Source of the DNA: Phaeodactylum tricornutum CCAP 1055/1
Taxonomy: Eukaryota; Bacillariophyta; Bacillariophyceae; Surirellales; Neidiaceae
NCBI RefSeq assembly: GCF_000150955.2
Contig: NC_011673.1
Location: 759,394-823,393, forward strand
Direction: 5' to 3'
DNA: 64,000 nt
Positions 50,060 to 60,803 of this stretch are shown one piece after another. Numbering within the stretch: the first letter of the stretch is position 1; every line of letters starts with the position of its first letter. Below the pieces are notes generated by a model. It saw nothing but the letters and a program-made list of their open reading frames with translations. It made no database searches and was not told the DNA's origin. A program made the translations under genes and the position numbers.

Positions 50060-51692
50060 ATGAATTCTTTAAGCGCAGCGGCTGCAGAAGGGGCCAGTAT
50101 GGCAGCTCGCTCAAATAACGCTAGCTACAGGAAGGCGGAGCACAACGACGGTGGTTTCGCTCCTCCTGCAGCTCTTGATACGAAGGCGATCGAAAATTTA
50201 CAGAGGGACATCAGAAGTCCGCATATCGCTGCTTCTGGAGTGCAATTGCCTGTAAACACGGTAACTGTGTCAAATGACTTCAACCGATTTATATCGCAGA
50301 TGACAGCAGCACCTGTACCCTCAGCATCCAACGCAACAGGAGCCATCAATAGTCAACAACAAGGTCATCAACAAGTGCTTTGGCAGCAAGCGTTGCAGAC
50401 ACTCGCTGGGAGTACTTTTCCTATGCCTACGCAGCCACTGGCGAACACGAATGGGCAGCAACCATGTATGCCAATGTTCACGTTCCCTAGTGCTATGCAA
50501 CAAATTCAGTCAATACATTCGGTTCCTGGAACAGGAAATAGCGATGTTAACGGCGGGGGGGCTGCTGCTCTGAGTGCAATGCAACAAATGTTGTTTCAGC
50601 AGCCGCAACCCGCAACTATACACATGCAAGGTCACGCCACCGGTCCTGCTAACACGGTTCAAACGGGAAGCGCATCACAACCGAAGCTTGGTCCAGTACC
50701 CGTAAACAAGAAGCAAAAGCGAATACCGAAAAGTGATTTACAAAGAAGTGAAAGGCAAAAGGCTCAGAAGTTGGAACCATCTGTTGTGTCTTTCTCCAGT
50801 TACATTTCAGGGGACTCTTCTTCAAAAGCAGCCAACGACGAAGCTCTTTCATTGGCTCAGAAAGACCCCGATTGGGCGAAGATGACCCCCGCCGAGTGTC
50901 GTCGACATGAGCGAAATATGAGGGAGCAACAGCGGTCGGGTCTCATATCGCAACAGATCAAGGAGCTACGAGAGGTTCTGACGGAGTCAAATATTCCTTT
51001 CAAACCAAACAAGTTTTCCATCCTTGTCTCTGTAGTTGACTACATCAAATCATTGCAAGCCAGAGCCATCATGCTGGACTCAGAACATCAAAAACTGGCG
51101 GACACTATTCGAGAAGCAAGCGATTTGGTCACCAACGGGTTAACTAGTGAAGAAGACAAAGAGTGCATGTCTCCACTTTCCGACGAGCCGCAAAGTGAGC
51201 TGCTTTTCGTACAAGGAATTGACTACCGTGCTGTTTTCAATCATTGTCCATATGCCATGGGGGTGGCTTCATTGGACGGAAGAATACTGGTCTGCAACAG
51301 CTCTTTCGAATCTCTTTTGGGCCTAAATAAGGACCGGGCTCGACAACAGAGCTTTTTCGTGTTTATCCGGAACCATCAAGATATATTTGACGCCATGGCA
51401 GACCTGCTTAAACGCTCAAGTGTTGCCAGTGAAACAGGGGAAGGGGTCGTAGTAAAGGAAGAACATTTGTTGTACTGGTGTGGACAGGTAGTGACTTTGC
51501 GATCTCAACGGGTAAGTTTGTCACATCTGTGAGGGGCCACATTTATATGTCATATCCAAATCCTCAAACTTTTACGAATGTTTCTTGATATCAACATAGC
51601 TAATATTCAACATCACGCTGACTAGTTCTTCGAACGGAGAGCCAAGTTTTTTCGGTTTCTCAGCTGCTGAAGGTAGTCACGACTACTGTTAG
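50060..51692 (+). CDS. bHLH-PAS transcription factor (bHLH1 family), second of a divergent pair
   Basis: Exons are 50060-51511 and 51600-51692, with an 88-nt intron (GTAAGT...ACATAG), giving 514 residues. The N-terminus is Gln/Ala/Ser-rich (low complexity, possibly activating). The bHLH is at about 275-335, with RRHERNMREQQRSGLISQQI closely matching the RNAREQQRSQQI of the neighbour, and then KPNKFSILVSVVDYIKSLQA. The PAS domain starts at about 385 (LFVQGIDYRAVFNHCPYAMG), and exon 2 adds LIFNITLTSSSNGEPSFFGF, the counterpart of the neighbour's exon 2. The splice position is equivalent in both genes, so they arose by duplication. It is most likely the bHLH1a (RITMO1) or bHLH1b gene. Confidence 0.82.
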
Positions 51693-52260
51693 AGAAATTA
51701 GCCTCGTTTTGCGGCTTCACGGTCAGTCATTGGCTGAAGCTAATAACGACGACTGGTAGAGAAATCGGCCGCGTCTTGCGGCTACTCAGCCAAAAGTTAT
51801 TGGGGTTTTCTAATACGGTTGATGTGAATTCTTACAAGCGCCATCCGTTATTTGCGCTTTTCCTTTATAGCGGCGGTGATTTTCTTATTGTGAGGTGATG
51901 ACCATCTACCCCCTCCCTCCCCTGTCTAGAGAAAGGAAAACCTTCTACGCAACCCCCCTTACATGCGTTGACGGACTGTTTGAACAGCTTATGTTGCCGT
52001 CGGTTGCGTTGGCAGACTTTCCGGGCAGCTTATGCTTGTGAGCAAAAAGAGTATCTCACAATTCTACGAACGATTTTCAACCAAGCCGCACCCACGCGTT
52101 TCTCTTGTCAAGACTAATACTATTTTGTTTTCCGAATGACCAGACTGTACAGAACCTACGTCTTTGTAGTACTAGAGCGGGGTACGGCTTCAGGCGTTCT
52201 CCTGAATCTGGTTCATCTATATCCTTTATCGTTCACGTGAAGAGCTAATGAATGCGATCG
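51693..52260. other. Intergenic, mixed composition
   Basis: The bHLH-PAS 3' flank. A short imperfect direct repeat (GCGGCT and ACTACTGTTAGAGAAATTAG-like against ACGACTGGTAGAGAAATCGG) occurs at 51685-51785. No gene was seen. Confidence 0.3.
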
Positions 52261-52455
52261 AATGAAAGGTTTTATGTCTCAAAACGTTTCTAACTGTAAG
52301 AGCAATCTCTAAAAGAAGCAGAATTCCGCGCGATCAGAGAAAGATCTTTGTGTGGTACCGAGCATCTCCGTCGGCTGAAAAATAGTACTTCGAATGCGTT
52401 TTGCCAAAAGAATCAAAAAGCAACTTCCATAAATAAAAAATAAGAGCAGATTGTT

Positions 52456-52670
52456 CTGAACGCTTCTTTGAATTGTGTATGTCATTTTCATTTAATCACA
52501 GTATTATCCACACAGTTCCTAGCCGGATTGCACATGAAATTTCATAAAATTAAAAATATGAATTAGTCTGAACAGCTTTTTGGATTGTGTAAACGCCAAT
52601 TTATTTTAACATAAATTATTCTAAACAACTTTTTGGACTGTGAAAACGTCAATACAACTTAATCACACAA
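52456..52670 (+). repeat. Three diverged copies of an AT-rich unit
   Basis: Units starting at about 52456, 52567 and 52621 share CTGAAC-CTTTTTGGATTGTG and then a T/A-rich stretch; the middle and last are directly adjacent. Identity is moderate. Confidence 0.55.
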
Positions 52671-54588
52671 ACTTTGCACTTAATATCCATATAAAATGTC
52701 GGATTAAATTCAGGATGGGCAAGAACCTTAAGAGAATGCCGGAAAAAATCTCCTCTAACAGAAAGTTGATGAATTACCCAGATAAAACTGGTCGATCCTT
52801 CTGTTTGAAGTGTGTGCGCTGCAAAATACGGATGTCGCCCAATTCAAGTCTCTTTTTCAAGATACTCGGAGACCAAAAATGAACAAAATTCATTTTTATT
52901 ATCTAATGAATTGATTACGAGATGAAAAATCAATGTGTGAGAAGTTTCGCTTTTTAACTTTGTAAAAGTATTCTAGATGATGAGTCCGTTCAAGAAAAAG
53001 CTGTAGATACTCTGACATTGTGGCCACTTGACTGCTGCAAAGCGAATCACACATCTCTCCAAGACCTAACTCCTATGAAGCCAATCAAATGGAAATTTAC
53101 TTTCACATTAAAGAGAAAAAAAGATACGCTCTTCTGTTTAATTTTTGACACTTATAAAATACAAGACGAACTGATCACTTTATGCTTGCTTAAACATGTA
53201 CATGCCGACATCGGTATATTCTTTGATTCATCAAGACTGCTGAATATTAATAAATGAGAGCAGAACTAGTATCTCTAGTAGTACCTTTGAACTGAGCTAT
53301 AGGTCGAAGAGACTGTAATTGCACGGGCTTTTTTGAAAATTCGGAAATGCTTCCAATAGCAAATTATCGCGCTTATGTTGAACAATCATTGATTATTTTT
53401 CGGGTTTTGATTTGGTATTGTCAGAATTTCAATTGGCTTTACCAGAGAATCAAGATATACAAAGGTACTATTGAAGACGGTATTTCTACTCTCATTTGTT
53501 AATTTTCAGCAGTCTTGACGAATAATTTTACAAAGCGGTGTCGTCCTGTAAACGTAAAATTAAGCGTGGTATTATATTTTACGCGACTAAAACTGTCAAT
53601 ATCATATCCTTTGTGCAAAGGAGGACGTTTTAGAAGTTTAAAATAAAATTGAGATTTCTATATCGAATGTTCAAAACAACAAATTGCAACCCGGAAAAAA
53701 TTGAAAGAGGTTACATCAGACTTTCAACTTAAAAGCTCATTTTGATATCCTCTCGCCAGATTGCTAACTTTTTCATTGCCACGAAGTATCAGTCTTTTAG
53801 TAATTGTAGAGAACAGAAAATGGATATGTGCAGCCCTGAAAATTACAGCTTCGCGAATACCTCGTAATTTGCTTTGCTGACACAAAGGTGGTGGGTTGAA
53901 TATGAATTTTGAGTAAGCGTTTGCTATACGCGAAAGTCAGAAAAGGCTTAAAGGAATACGAATCATAAAAAAAGTTACAAACTTCAAACTAAGAAAACAA
54001 TGTCCAGTTCACTCTTTTACTGTTGATGAGATCATAAAGTTTTCAGATGTTTGAGTAACCTGAACACAATTCCCTAACACGTTTGGCAAGTCGAGAAATG
54101 AAAGCCAGGAAATCTACACGGTTGGTATACCCTAGACTTTGCAATATTTCTCGGAGCTGTTTGCTAGACTTCCAGGACGTTTTGGTTCTTGATCGCATCG
54201 CATTTGAGTATTCCAGGTACACTTTGGATTAATTGATTGTGAATTACTAAACGAAATATAAAAAGTGGCTAAAACAAACACATTGCTTTTGCAGTCGTGC
54301 TGTGGGCAGATGCTCATAGATTTTCTTCGAAAAACGTAATTGACCTGCTATTTCCAATTGGCGAGCTATTTACTTCAACGGAGGAAGATGCTCAGCACCA
54401 CAGTGAGGATCTTGTTTGGTAGTGCGGAATTTGGCTTTTTCAGAGAACTATTTTACAATTAGAAACGTAAAAGTTGGGGCAAGACCTTTCCTTCAATTAT
54501 GCAGTCATCAGCTTCACGTAAACAATAAATGATATCAAATCTGGAAGCTTGGGGTGAGGCAGCAGCAGCGTATACAATAGCTTTTTAA

Positions 54589-54607
54589 AAACCCTAACCC
54601 TACCCAT
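54589..54607 (+). repeat. Short telomere-like CCCTAA stretch
   Basis: AACCCTAACCCTACCC reads as two telomere-type units plus a partial third. It is too short to be a telomere and lies inside the gene-poor region. Confidence 0.4.
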
Positions 54608-54660
54608 ATTTAAAAGGCTTTCGTGTTGCTACACTGTACGAAAAATTATACTAAAAAAAA

Positions 54661-55361
54661 TAAGTTACCCTTAGATTACAGAGTCTGTGTATGATTTACG
54701 GCGTGTCGTGCAGTTTTTCGAGCACGACGGTCTGGTCGACAGCCCGACTGACCGGCACCGTAATCGATTTGGAAATATTGAAATAATGTTTCGCGTAATA
54801 GCGCGAGGTAAAAATCATCTTTCCGAAAATAAGTTCCAATTTGATCACAAAAAAGTGTGATATTTTGCAAAATCGTGTCGGTATTCTGATTGGCCGGAGT
54901 CCTAGGGAATCCTGAACTCCTACGACAGACCCCGAAAATCGACCAATCGGGAGAGCAATGTTGTCTGTTCTCCCTGACTGGTTTCGTGGAAGCAATCCCG
55001 ATTCGAAGAGGGAGGCAACCGAGGCGCACAACACCAATAGTTTGAACAGACTACTGGTTGCGTGCCATACTGTTTGTTAGCCTCTGCCTTTGTGATGGTC
55101 TCCGGCTTTGGCAGTCTCCCCGCGCGAATTGGTGTTGCAAAATACTGCGTTTTTTTTTGAACCAGATCTACTCACTTTTTCAATTGTTGAGAGAACCAAA
55201 TTGATTGTGAAAAGTAGACGTCCTGCTTCACCTGTTTGTTTTCTTTCCCAAAGGTATTTGAAAGTCCCTGTTCTTGGAATCCTAGTGCACCCGCAGCAGC
55301 ATCCTGCTCACTTTGCAACATATGAATGGAGCATGAACAATTCTAGCCACGCGGTCATTGA
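54661..55361. other. Gene-poor region, unassigned
   Basis: Composition returns to normal here. CCAAT-like boxes (GATTGGCC, GACCAATCGG) near 54890-54945 give it a promoter-like look. Two overlapping minus-strand frames (54676-55037) lack family resemblance. Confidence 0.3.
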
Positions 55362-55772
55362 CTAGTTTCCAATGGCAATGACGCTTCAACGGATCAGGAA
55401 CACCAGAACACCCCTGCCATACACATCAGGATCCCCGGAGCCCCCGTTCCTCTGCCTAGGAGCCAATGGTTCCGCGGCAGTAGCTTCAACCCAGCACGTG
55501 ATTGGATCAAGCAAGTTTGGGCTTTTGTCCACCGGAATACTGCCACTGCCACTAATGGGCCAGTCTTCAACCAGGCCCACTGGCTATATGTGTCCATTGA
55601 TTTTTTCCTGAGGCAACCAATGGTAGACTTTCAAGGCTGTAAAAGGGCTCATGGAAATCTTAAGTTGGGTGCTTCATTTCTCTCCTCCCCTGCAAATGGT
55701 CCAGATACTGAGAACTTGGTAAAACTTGTCCTTGACGGTTTGAAAGGGGTCCTATACCATGACAATTGCTAA
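55362..55772 (+). pseudogene. RusA-type Holliday-junction resolvase remnant
   Basis: An open stretch of 136 codons without a usable ATG reads as most of a RusA-family fold: an IRIPGAPVPLPRSQWF strand and loop, FNPARDWIKQVWAF, then the family core GPDTENLVKLVLDGLKGVLY, where Asp, Glu-Asn and Lys fall as in RusA (DxDNL...K). RusA enzymes cut Holliday junctions and are typical of bacteriophage and mobile DNA. The frame lacks a clear beginning and ends at the start of a satellite array, so it looks broken and old. How it reached a diatom chromosome is unknown. Confidence 0.55.
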
Positions 55773-56495
55773 GTCATCTCAACTACATTCACTACCAACA
55801 ACTGCCAACCAACCAACAAATGACTACCAACAACTACTGACAACTACCAACCAAATACTGACAACAACTGACTACTACCAACTGATCACTACCAACTGAT
55901 TTGTACCAACCAAATACTGACAAGAAATGACTACTACCAACTGATCACTACCAGCCAACTACTGACAGCAGCTGACTACTGCCAACTGATCACTACCAAC
56001 TGATTATACCAGCCAAATACTGACAAGAACTGACTACTACCAACTGATCACTGCCAACTGATTACTACCAAACAACTACTGACAACAACTGACTACTACC
56101 AACTGATCACTACCAACTACTGACCACTACTGACCACTACTAACAACTGACCACTACTAACAACTGATCACTACCAAGAACTGACCACTAACAACTTCTA
56201 ACTACCAGCTGTCAACTACCAACAAACAAGTACTACCAAAAAGCACCAAACAACAATTACTATCAAAAAGCACTAAACAACAATTACTGTCAAAAAGCAT
56301 CAACCAACTACCAACAACAACTACCAACCAACTGACAACTGACCACTACCACCTACCAATAACTACCAACTGACCACTAACAACTACCAACTAACAACTA
56401 CCACCAACAACTACCAACTGACCACTAACAACTAACAACTACCAACTACCAACTAACAACTAACACCAACAACTACCAACTGACCACTAGCAGTA
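55773..56495 (+). repeat. CAACTACCAA-type satellite
   Basis: About 700 bp of short, imperfect tandem units built on ACTACCAACTGATC and CAACTACCAAC. The plus strand is strikingly poor in G. Unit length drifts (about 10-24 nt), and mixed variants (AAAAAGCACCAAACAACAAT) appear near 56235-56300. Confidence 0.9.
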
Positions 56496-56514
56496 CTAGT
56501 GGGCCCGTTGACAC

Positions 56515-56885
56515 CACATTGACAGTTGGTAGATGTAGTCAGATCCAACTTCCAGGCAGCAAGGATTTGGTGTTAATAGTACCTGCCTACCAGGTAAGGT
56601 GCATGTCACAATTGTTGTCAGTAGCAGTAGTAGTTGGCACACTGACAGTTGGTAGAAGTTTTCAGACCCAAATTCCAGGAAGCAAGCAGAAGAAGCTGGT
56701 ACACTGACAGTTTTTAAACATAATCAGATCCAACTTCCAGGCAGCAAGCAGAAGTAGCTAGAACCCTGACAGTTGATAGATGTTGTCAGATCCGACTTCC
56801 AGGTAGCAAGCAGAAGTAGCTGGCACCCTCATTGGTAGATGTAATCATATCCAACTTCCAGGTAGCAAGCAGAAGTAGATAGTTC
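56515..56885 (+). repeat. Minisatellite, about five units of about 62 nt
   Basis: Each unit starts near CTGACAGTTGGTAGATGT, then CAGATCCAACTTCCAGGCAG and AAGCAGAAGTAGCTGGCAC. Units begin at about 56515, 56640, 56702, 56765 and 56826. Weaker relics continue to about 57405 (ATTTGGTGTTAAT followed by CTACCA). Confidence 0.85.
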
Positions 56886-56903
56886 TATTCACACAGAGAC
56901 AGC

Positions 56904-57057
56904 TTAGGAAGCTGCAAAATTATTGAGCTAAACCATGCCTATGGGACCAAAGGATAGTAGATACTTTTGTAGGCAGATAAAAAGACCTAAAACAAGACTT
57001 ATAGACTTCTCCCCACGAATCAGGGATATCGAACCCCATTTGCTTGCCGTAGGGTTT
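56904..57057 (-). repeat. SINE-like dispersed repeat, copy B
   Basis: This is the reverse-complement match to 40691-40844, also 154 bp. Read on the minus strand it contains GGTTCGATATCCC, which resembles a pol III B box (GGTTCGANNCC). No poly-A run or flanking direct repeat was found. Confidence 0.6.
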
Positions 57058-57750
57058 TTCTAACCTTACACTTTTTATAACTATGGTAGGATAACATTAG
57101 GGTTGTTTCTAATTCCTTCATACCGTACCGCAAACAAACTGCAACGAGCAACAGGAACCCTAACATAGGCTATTGCTGTAAGCTGCTATATTTAATAGCA
57201 AAAGCTAGCTCTAACATCAGTCCCCGCCCCAGTCTCTGCCAACCCCATCAACTGGCATTACCGACAAATGTGCCAGATACAATTTTGTTCTGGTGGTAAC
57301 GTCAGTTACAACTGGTAGTGGCACACTTGAGGCTAGTATGCTTAACAAACTATCAGGTAGCGACATTTGGTGTTAATTACGATTGTCTACCATCCAGGGA
57401 ACTCCTTGGTGAGTTTCGTTCCTATTCGTCGTCGCGCATTGTATGGTCACCTCTTCTAGCACTCTCTGGTATGTATGAAATAGATTGAGAGTGATCAACT
57501 ATTGTATATTTACATTAACTGTAAAGCTTTCTCTTATATGTCGTCTCCCCACCAAGCTTAGTCAATATACACATTGATATCCCTGAAGAAAGTCTATAAT
57601 GCTATGAAGTGGTCAGTTTGATTGACAGTGCAGCATGATTTAAATTGATTTTTCTGCAGGGTGCTTTGGGTTTTATTCGTAAGCTCCTGAACATGTGCTC
57701 TTCTTGCTTCGGCTGTGAACGCTGAACGCCACACCGTGTTAACCTGTAGT
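57058..57750. other. Gene-poor spacer with minisatellite relics
   Basis: Diverged copies of the upstream minisatellite occur to about 57405. TGACAGTG lies at 57623. An open minus-strand frame at 57594-58016 is a shadow of the next gene. Confidence 0.3.
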
Positions 57751-60225
57751 TTAAGGCGAGGGTCTCTTCTCCGCTTGTGTTCGACCCGTTCTATCAGTTG
57801 AAAACCTGCCCGAACGGCTTCGGACGTTAGGTCGAGGCAAACCAAAACGACGCTCTTGCTGGACTGCTGTGCGGAGTCCTGGCAGACTTCCCTTTTCGAT
57901 TGATCCGTCTCTGTGCTCCAAAGGAGTACCTGTATTTCCCAAAGTTGCCGCAGCGAGGCTGGGGTACTGCAAAGCATTTGCTGTCTCCAAGGTCCCCCGC
58001 GGCTCGCCATCGTCATCCACTAGAGGTCCAGGAATTTTTTCTTGTACGCTGTATTGACCGATACCGAGTCTTCGCTTGGAATCTTCGTCCCCTGGAGAAA
58101 AGCTTACGTCTTTTAAACTCTCAATTTCCGTGAAAGCTCTTGTCTGTGTTCTTTGTACTGGAGCATTTCCCGTACTAGACGTATCGACTAAAAATTGGCT
58201 GCTTTTTCTAGCTTCCTTTTCCTTTTCGTATTGTCTAACAAACATCGACAAACGCTCAACTTCTTGCAGCATGGCATTGGTATGAGATATGTCCGAGACA
58301 TTGGTATCCTCGTCATCTTCATTGTCTTTTGGCGACCATGATGACAGTGACGGAGATTCTGGAATAGCGGTAAGAGATGGGTCTCTGGATGTGATTGTGG
58401 AATCACCCACTGTTGCATCTCCTGGGCGATCGGTGAAACTGAACATTTGCAACCCGCGGGTTTTTTGGTTTCCTCCGGAGAGCATGCGATCCGATGCGCT
58501 AAATTGTCTCAGCTCCGGACCCGTGTTTGTATCCCCAAACGCCTCGAAGTCGGGCACATCTAGAATGTCGTCTCCATTCATTGGGGGCGCGGATCGAGCG
58601 TTTGACCCAAGCATACCCACTTGTGGAGTCAATTCGAAGCCTCCTTGCTGGTGCACCATGGACTCGAAGTTGCCGACGGCTTCGTCCCCATACGGGAATG
58701 ACGAGGACACTTGTAGCTTCCCTGTGGACTCCGGCACTCTAGTAAAAGGAGCGGTCACTCCGTTTGAGTTGTCATACTGCTTTTCTTCCCAAACCGCCCG
58801 GTCCAACGAAGCTGCTTCTTGCAGCTCTCTGGCGAAACGGTCACCATCACTGGTTTCCGTACTGGGAATTCCTGGGATACTCAAGGTGTCATCATTGTTC
58901 CCACTCTGATTGGGCGTGACCAAAGTTTGCCTTGGCATCGGTCTGGGCTGGTAAGCTAGCGACGGCGGGGCATTCGGTAATACCATGGGACGGGCCATCA
59001 ATTTCTTAGCACGAGCCTGCCTTTCCTTGTGATTTTGGCAAATGACGCGGCATGTATAGGCCAAGCCCAACATTGCCGCAGCCGCAATGAACAACCCGAA
59101 TACAGTCTCAACGGTAGTGGGTCCATCATCTCGATCGGGCTCGGGCACGCCAGTGGCGTTTGGTACACTCACACTCGACACTGTCACCAGGTTTTCGTTA
59201 ACGTCCACCAGTGCTTGTTGCAAGTTCTCCATCGTGACAGCTGTGCGGAGAAAGGAATTGGTGGAAGCAACAATCGAATTTGCGTCCTGTGTACTGGCAT
59301 CCACCAGCAAAACGGCGGTACCGTTAGCTTCGAACGATAAAATCGTGGCGTTGCCCACCAGTTTCTGTAAGCGTCTCGTGGGTCTGATGTTCGACTGCCA
59401 CAAGAACCTGCGTTGCCGGCCTTGCCGTACGTCTAGGTCAACACCGGTAAACTGGACCCCTTCACGGTCTCGATAGTAGCGACTCAAAATGGCGGTCAAA
59501 TAACCTTGCCAAGCAAATTCTAGAGTTTCCACAATGTTTTGCGGACCGCTAAAGTTGTATTGCACCAGCTGTAGATCAGTGGAGAACGCCATTGGTATGG
59601 AAAGCGTACGCGATGGTCCTAGCGATGGCCTACCGGTTGCGTCGTTGCTATTCTCCTCTACCGGTTTCCGTGATGAACTTCCGGCGGGTCGAGAAGGAAA
59701 TATAGAGACAGCGGTTGGAGTGACCGGACTCGTCGATGTAGGAATTCCCAGCATCCGTGTTGTGATTGGCGATCTGTCTCGTCTTGGACTATGAACAGGT
59801 ACCGGGGAGGGCCACATTGGACTCGTTCTCAGAAGACCCGAGGGTGTTTCCGTTGGACCCGTGAGTGTCCCATGCGTCGTCGGCAGTGCCATAGGTGCCA
59901 TACTCGGACGCAGCGTAAGTCCTCTTGTCGTACTTCCCGTCGGCGCGCTGGTGGACCCTCCGAATCGCGTCGTCGGCCATCGAGTCGGGACCCGTGAGGA
60001 ACTATTCGCGGGAACCCGGGTGGGTACGACCGTCGATGACTTGGAACGGGGACTCGGGACACCCATGGCGGGTGATGATGTGAAGTTGAGCTTGGAAGGA
60101 TTGTTCACGATCCATCGGAAAGGCTGCCGTTGCGTCCACGAACGACGGGTCGCTTCCGCGGCCGACCCCCCGACGAAAAGTAGGCAGCCGACGCCCCACA
60201 CACTGCGTAGTCGCGGCCGTTTCAT
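57751..60225 (-). CDS. Single-pass membrane protein with S/T/P-rich ectodomain
   Basis: The call uses the ATG at 60225, giving 824 residues; the frame is open upstream to 60480, but the signal peptide begins at MKRPRLRSVWGVGCLLFVGG. A Ser/Thr/Pro-rich stalk (TRVPANSSSRVPTRWPTTRF and similar) is probably O-glycosylated. It precedes a folded region of about 180 residues with N-glycosylation sites (NFSG, NATI, NGTA). One membrane helix (ETVFGLFIAAAAMLGLAYTC, about residue 405) leads to a 400-residue cytoplasmic tail with acidic and low-complexity parts. The family was not recognised; such type I proteins with PT-rich stalks are common in diatoms. Confidence 0.75.
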   Translation of the reverse strand: MKRPRLRSVWGVGCLLFVGGSAAEATRRSWTQRQPFRWIVNNPSKLNFTSSPAMGVPSPRSKSSTVVPTRVPANSSSRVPTRWPTTRFGGSTSAPTGSTTRGLTLRPSMAPMALPTTHGTLTGPTETPSGLLRTSPMWPSPVPVHSPRRDRSPITTRMLGIPTSTSPVTPTAVSIFPSRPAGSSSRKPVEENSNDATGRPSLGPSRTLSIPMAFSTDLQLVQYNFSGPQNIVETLEFAWQGYLTAILSRYYRDREGVQFTGVDLDVRQGRQRRFLWQSNIRPTRRLQKLVGNATILSFEANGTAVLLVDASTQDANSIVASTNSFLRTAVTMENLQQALVDVNENLVTVSSVSVPNATGVPEPDRDDGPTTVETVFGLFIAAAAMLGLAYTCRVICQNHKERQARAKKLMARPMVLPNAPPSLAYQPRPMPRQTLVTPNQSGNNDDTLSIPGIPSTETSDGDRFARELQEAASLDRAVWEEKQYDNSNGVTAPFTRVPESTGKLQVSSSFPYGDEAVGNFESMVHQQGGFELTPQVGMLGSNARSAPPMNGDDILDVPDFEAFGDTNTGPELRQFSASDRMLSGGNQKTRGLQMFSFTDRPGDATVGDSTITSRDPSLTAIPESPSLSSWSPKDNEDDEDTNVSDISHTNAMLQEVERLSMFVRQYEKEKEARKSSQFLVDTSSTGNAPVQRTQTRAFTEIESLKDVSFSPGDEDSKRRLGIGQYSVQEKIPGPLVDDDGEPRGTLETANALQYPSLAAATLGNTGTPLEHRDGSIEKGSLPGLRTAVQQERRFGLPRPNVRSRSGRFSTDRTGRTQAEKRPSP

Positions 60226-60803
60226 CGCTACCCACTTGCACCTCAAAAAGACGGAGGTATTGAAAGGTTCGGGTTTGCTAAAAACAGCACGGAAATGCAG
60301 GAATGGGAGAGTCCCAGTCTCCTTAATATGGCCAAGAGCACAAGAATAGGACGACCATGGTGACCCATTCTTCCGCGTCCGGTACCACACACACACACAA
60401 CTTACACCGTGGGAGTCTAGAGTTACATCTAGAAAAAGGTTAAATGGTATATATGCATGAAGCTTATATTGCAATTCCAATTAAGGATACGACTTGGAAA
60501 ACGACATGATACCTTTCAACGTATTGTAGATTGGCATTGTTCCCGCCAAATACTACTTACAGTTACTGTATCAATTTCGTTCCAAACTCGACCGGATTGG
60601 AATTGTTTCTGTTTTGGCAAGACACCGTGGGGTAGCTCGCCCCACCCTAACGGTGCCCAACAACCCTTATCTCGTTCCAATTTTGTTGAACGGGGACCTT
60701 TACGAAAACATCGTTTTGGATGCCAACCCAAGCGCAGCAGTAGTACTGTGGAATACGAGAAAAAGGGACGCCGAAGCGCCGCGCACACGCACCGGGAGCA
60801 ATC
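60226..60803. other. Divergent spacer
   Basis: The 578 bp lie between the membrane-protein gene and the first Nudix gene. A CACACACACACA run sits at 60388-60399. No other feature was recognised. Confidence 0.3.

Larger units (their letters stand above)
52261..54660. other. AT-rich block, candidate centromere-like region
   Basis: Hand counts on sampled 60-base lines give about 33-35 percent G+C across this block, against close to half in the gene-dense part. All open frames are short and show no family resemblance. Weak tandem copies of a TGAACAGCTTTTTGGATTGT-like unit occur near its left edge. In P. tricornutum, centromeres are reported as short low-GC, repeat-poor DNA, which this block resembles; alternatives are decayed transposon or simply neutral DNA. 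Confidence 0.4.

Noticed and set aside
54589-54607. Interstitial telomere or chromosome end
   Set aside because: Only two telomere-type units are present and unique sequence continues on both sides.
54676-55037. Two overlapping minus-strand frames, and an LTR-like look with CCAAT boxes
   Set aside because: The frames have no family pattern, and no paired terminal repeat or internal element part was found nearby, so no LTR element is called.
57015-57045. tRNA gene, suggested by a GGTTCGA stretch on the minus strand
   Set aside because: No cloverleaf could be built: acceptor stem, D arm and anticodon arm are missing. It is kept only as part of the repeat.
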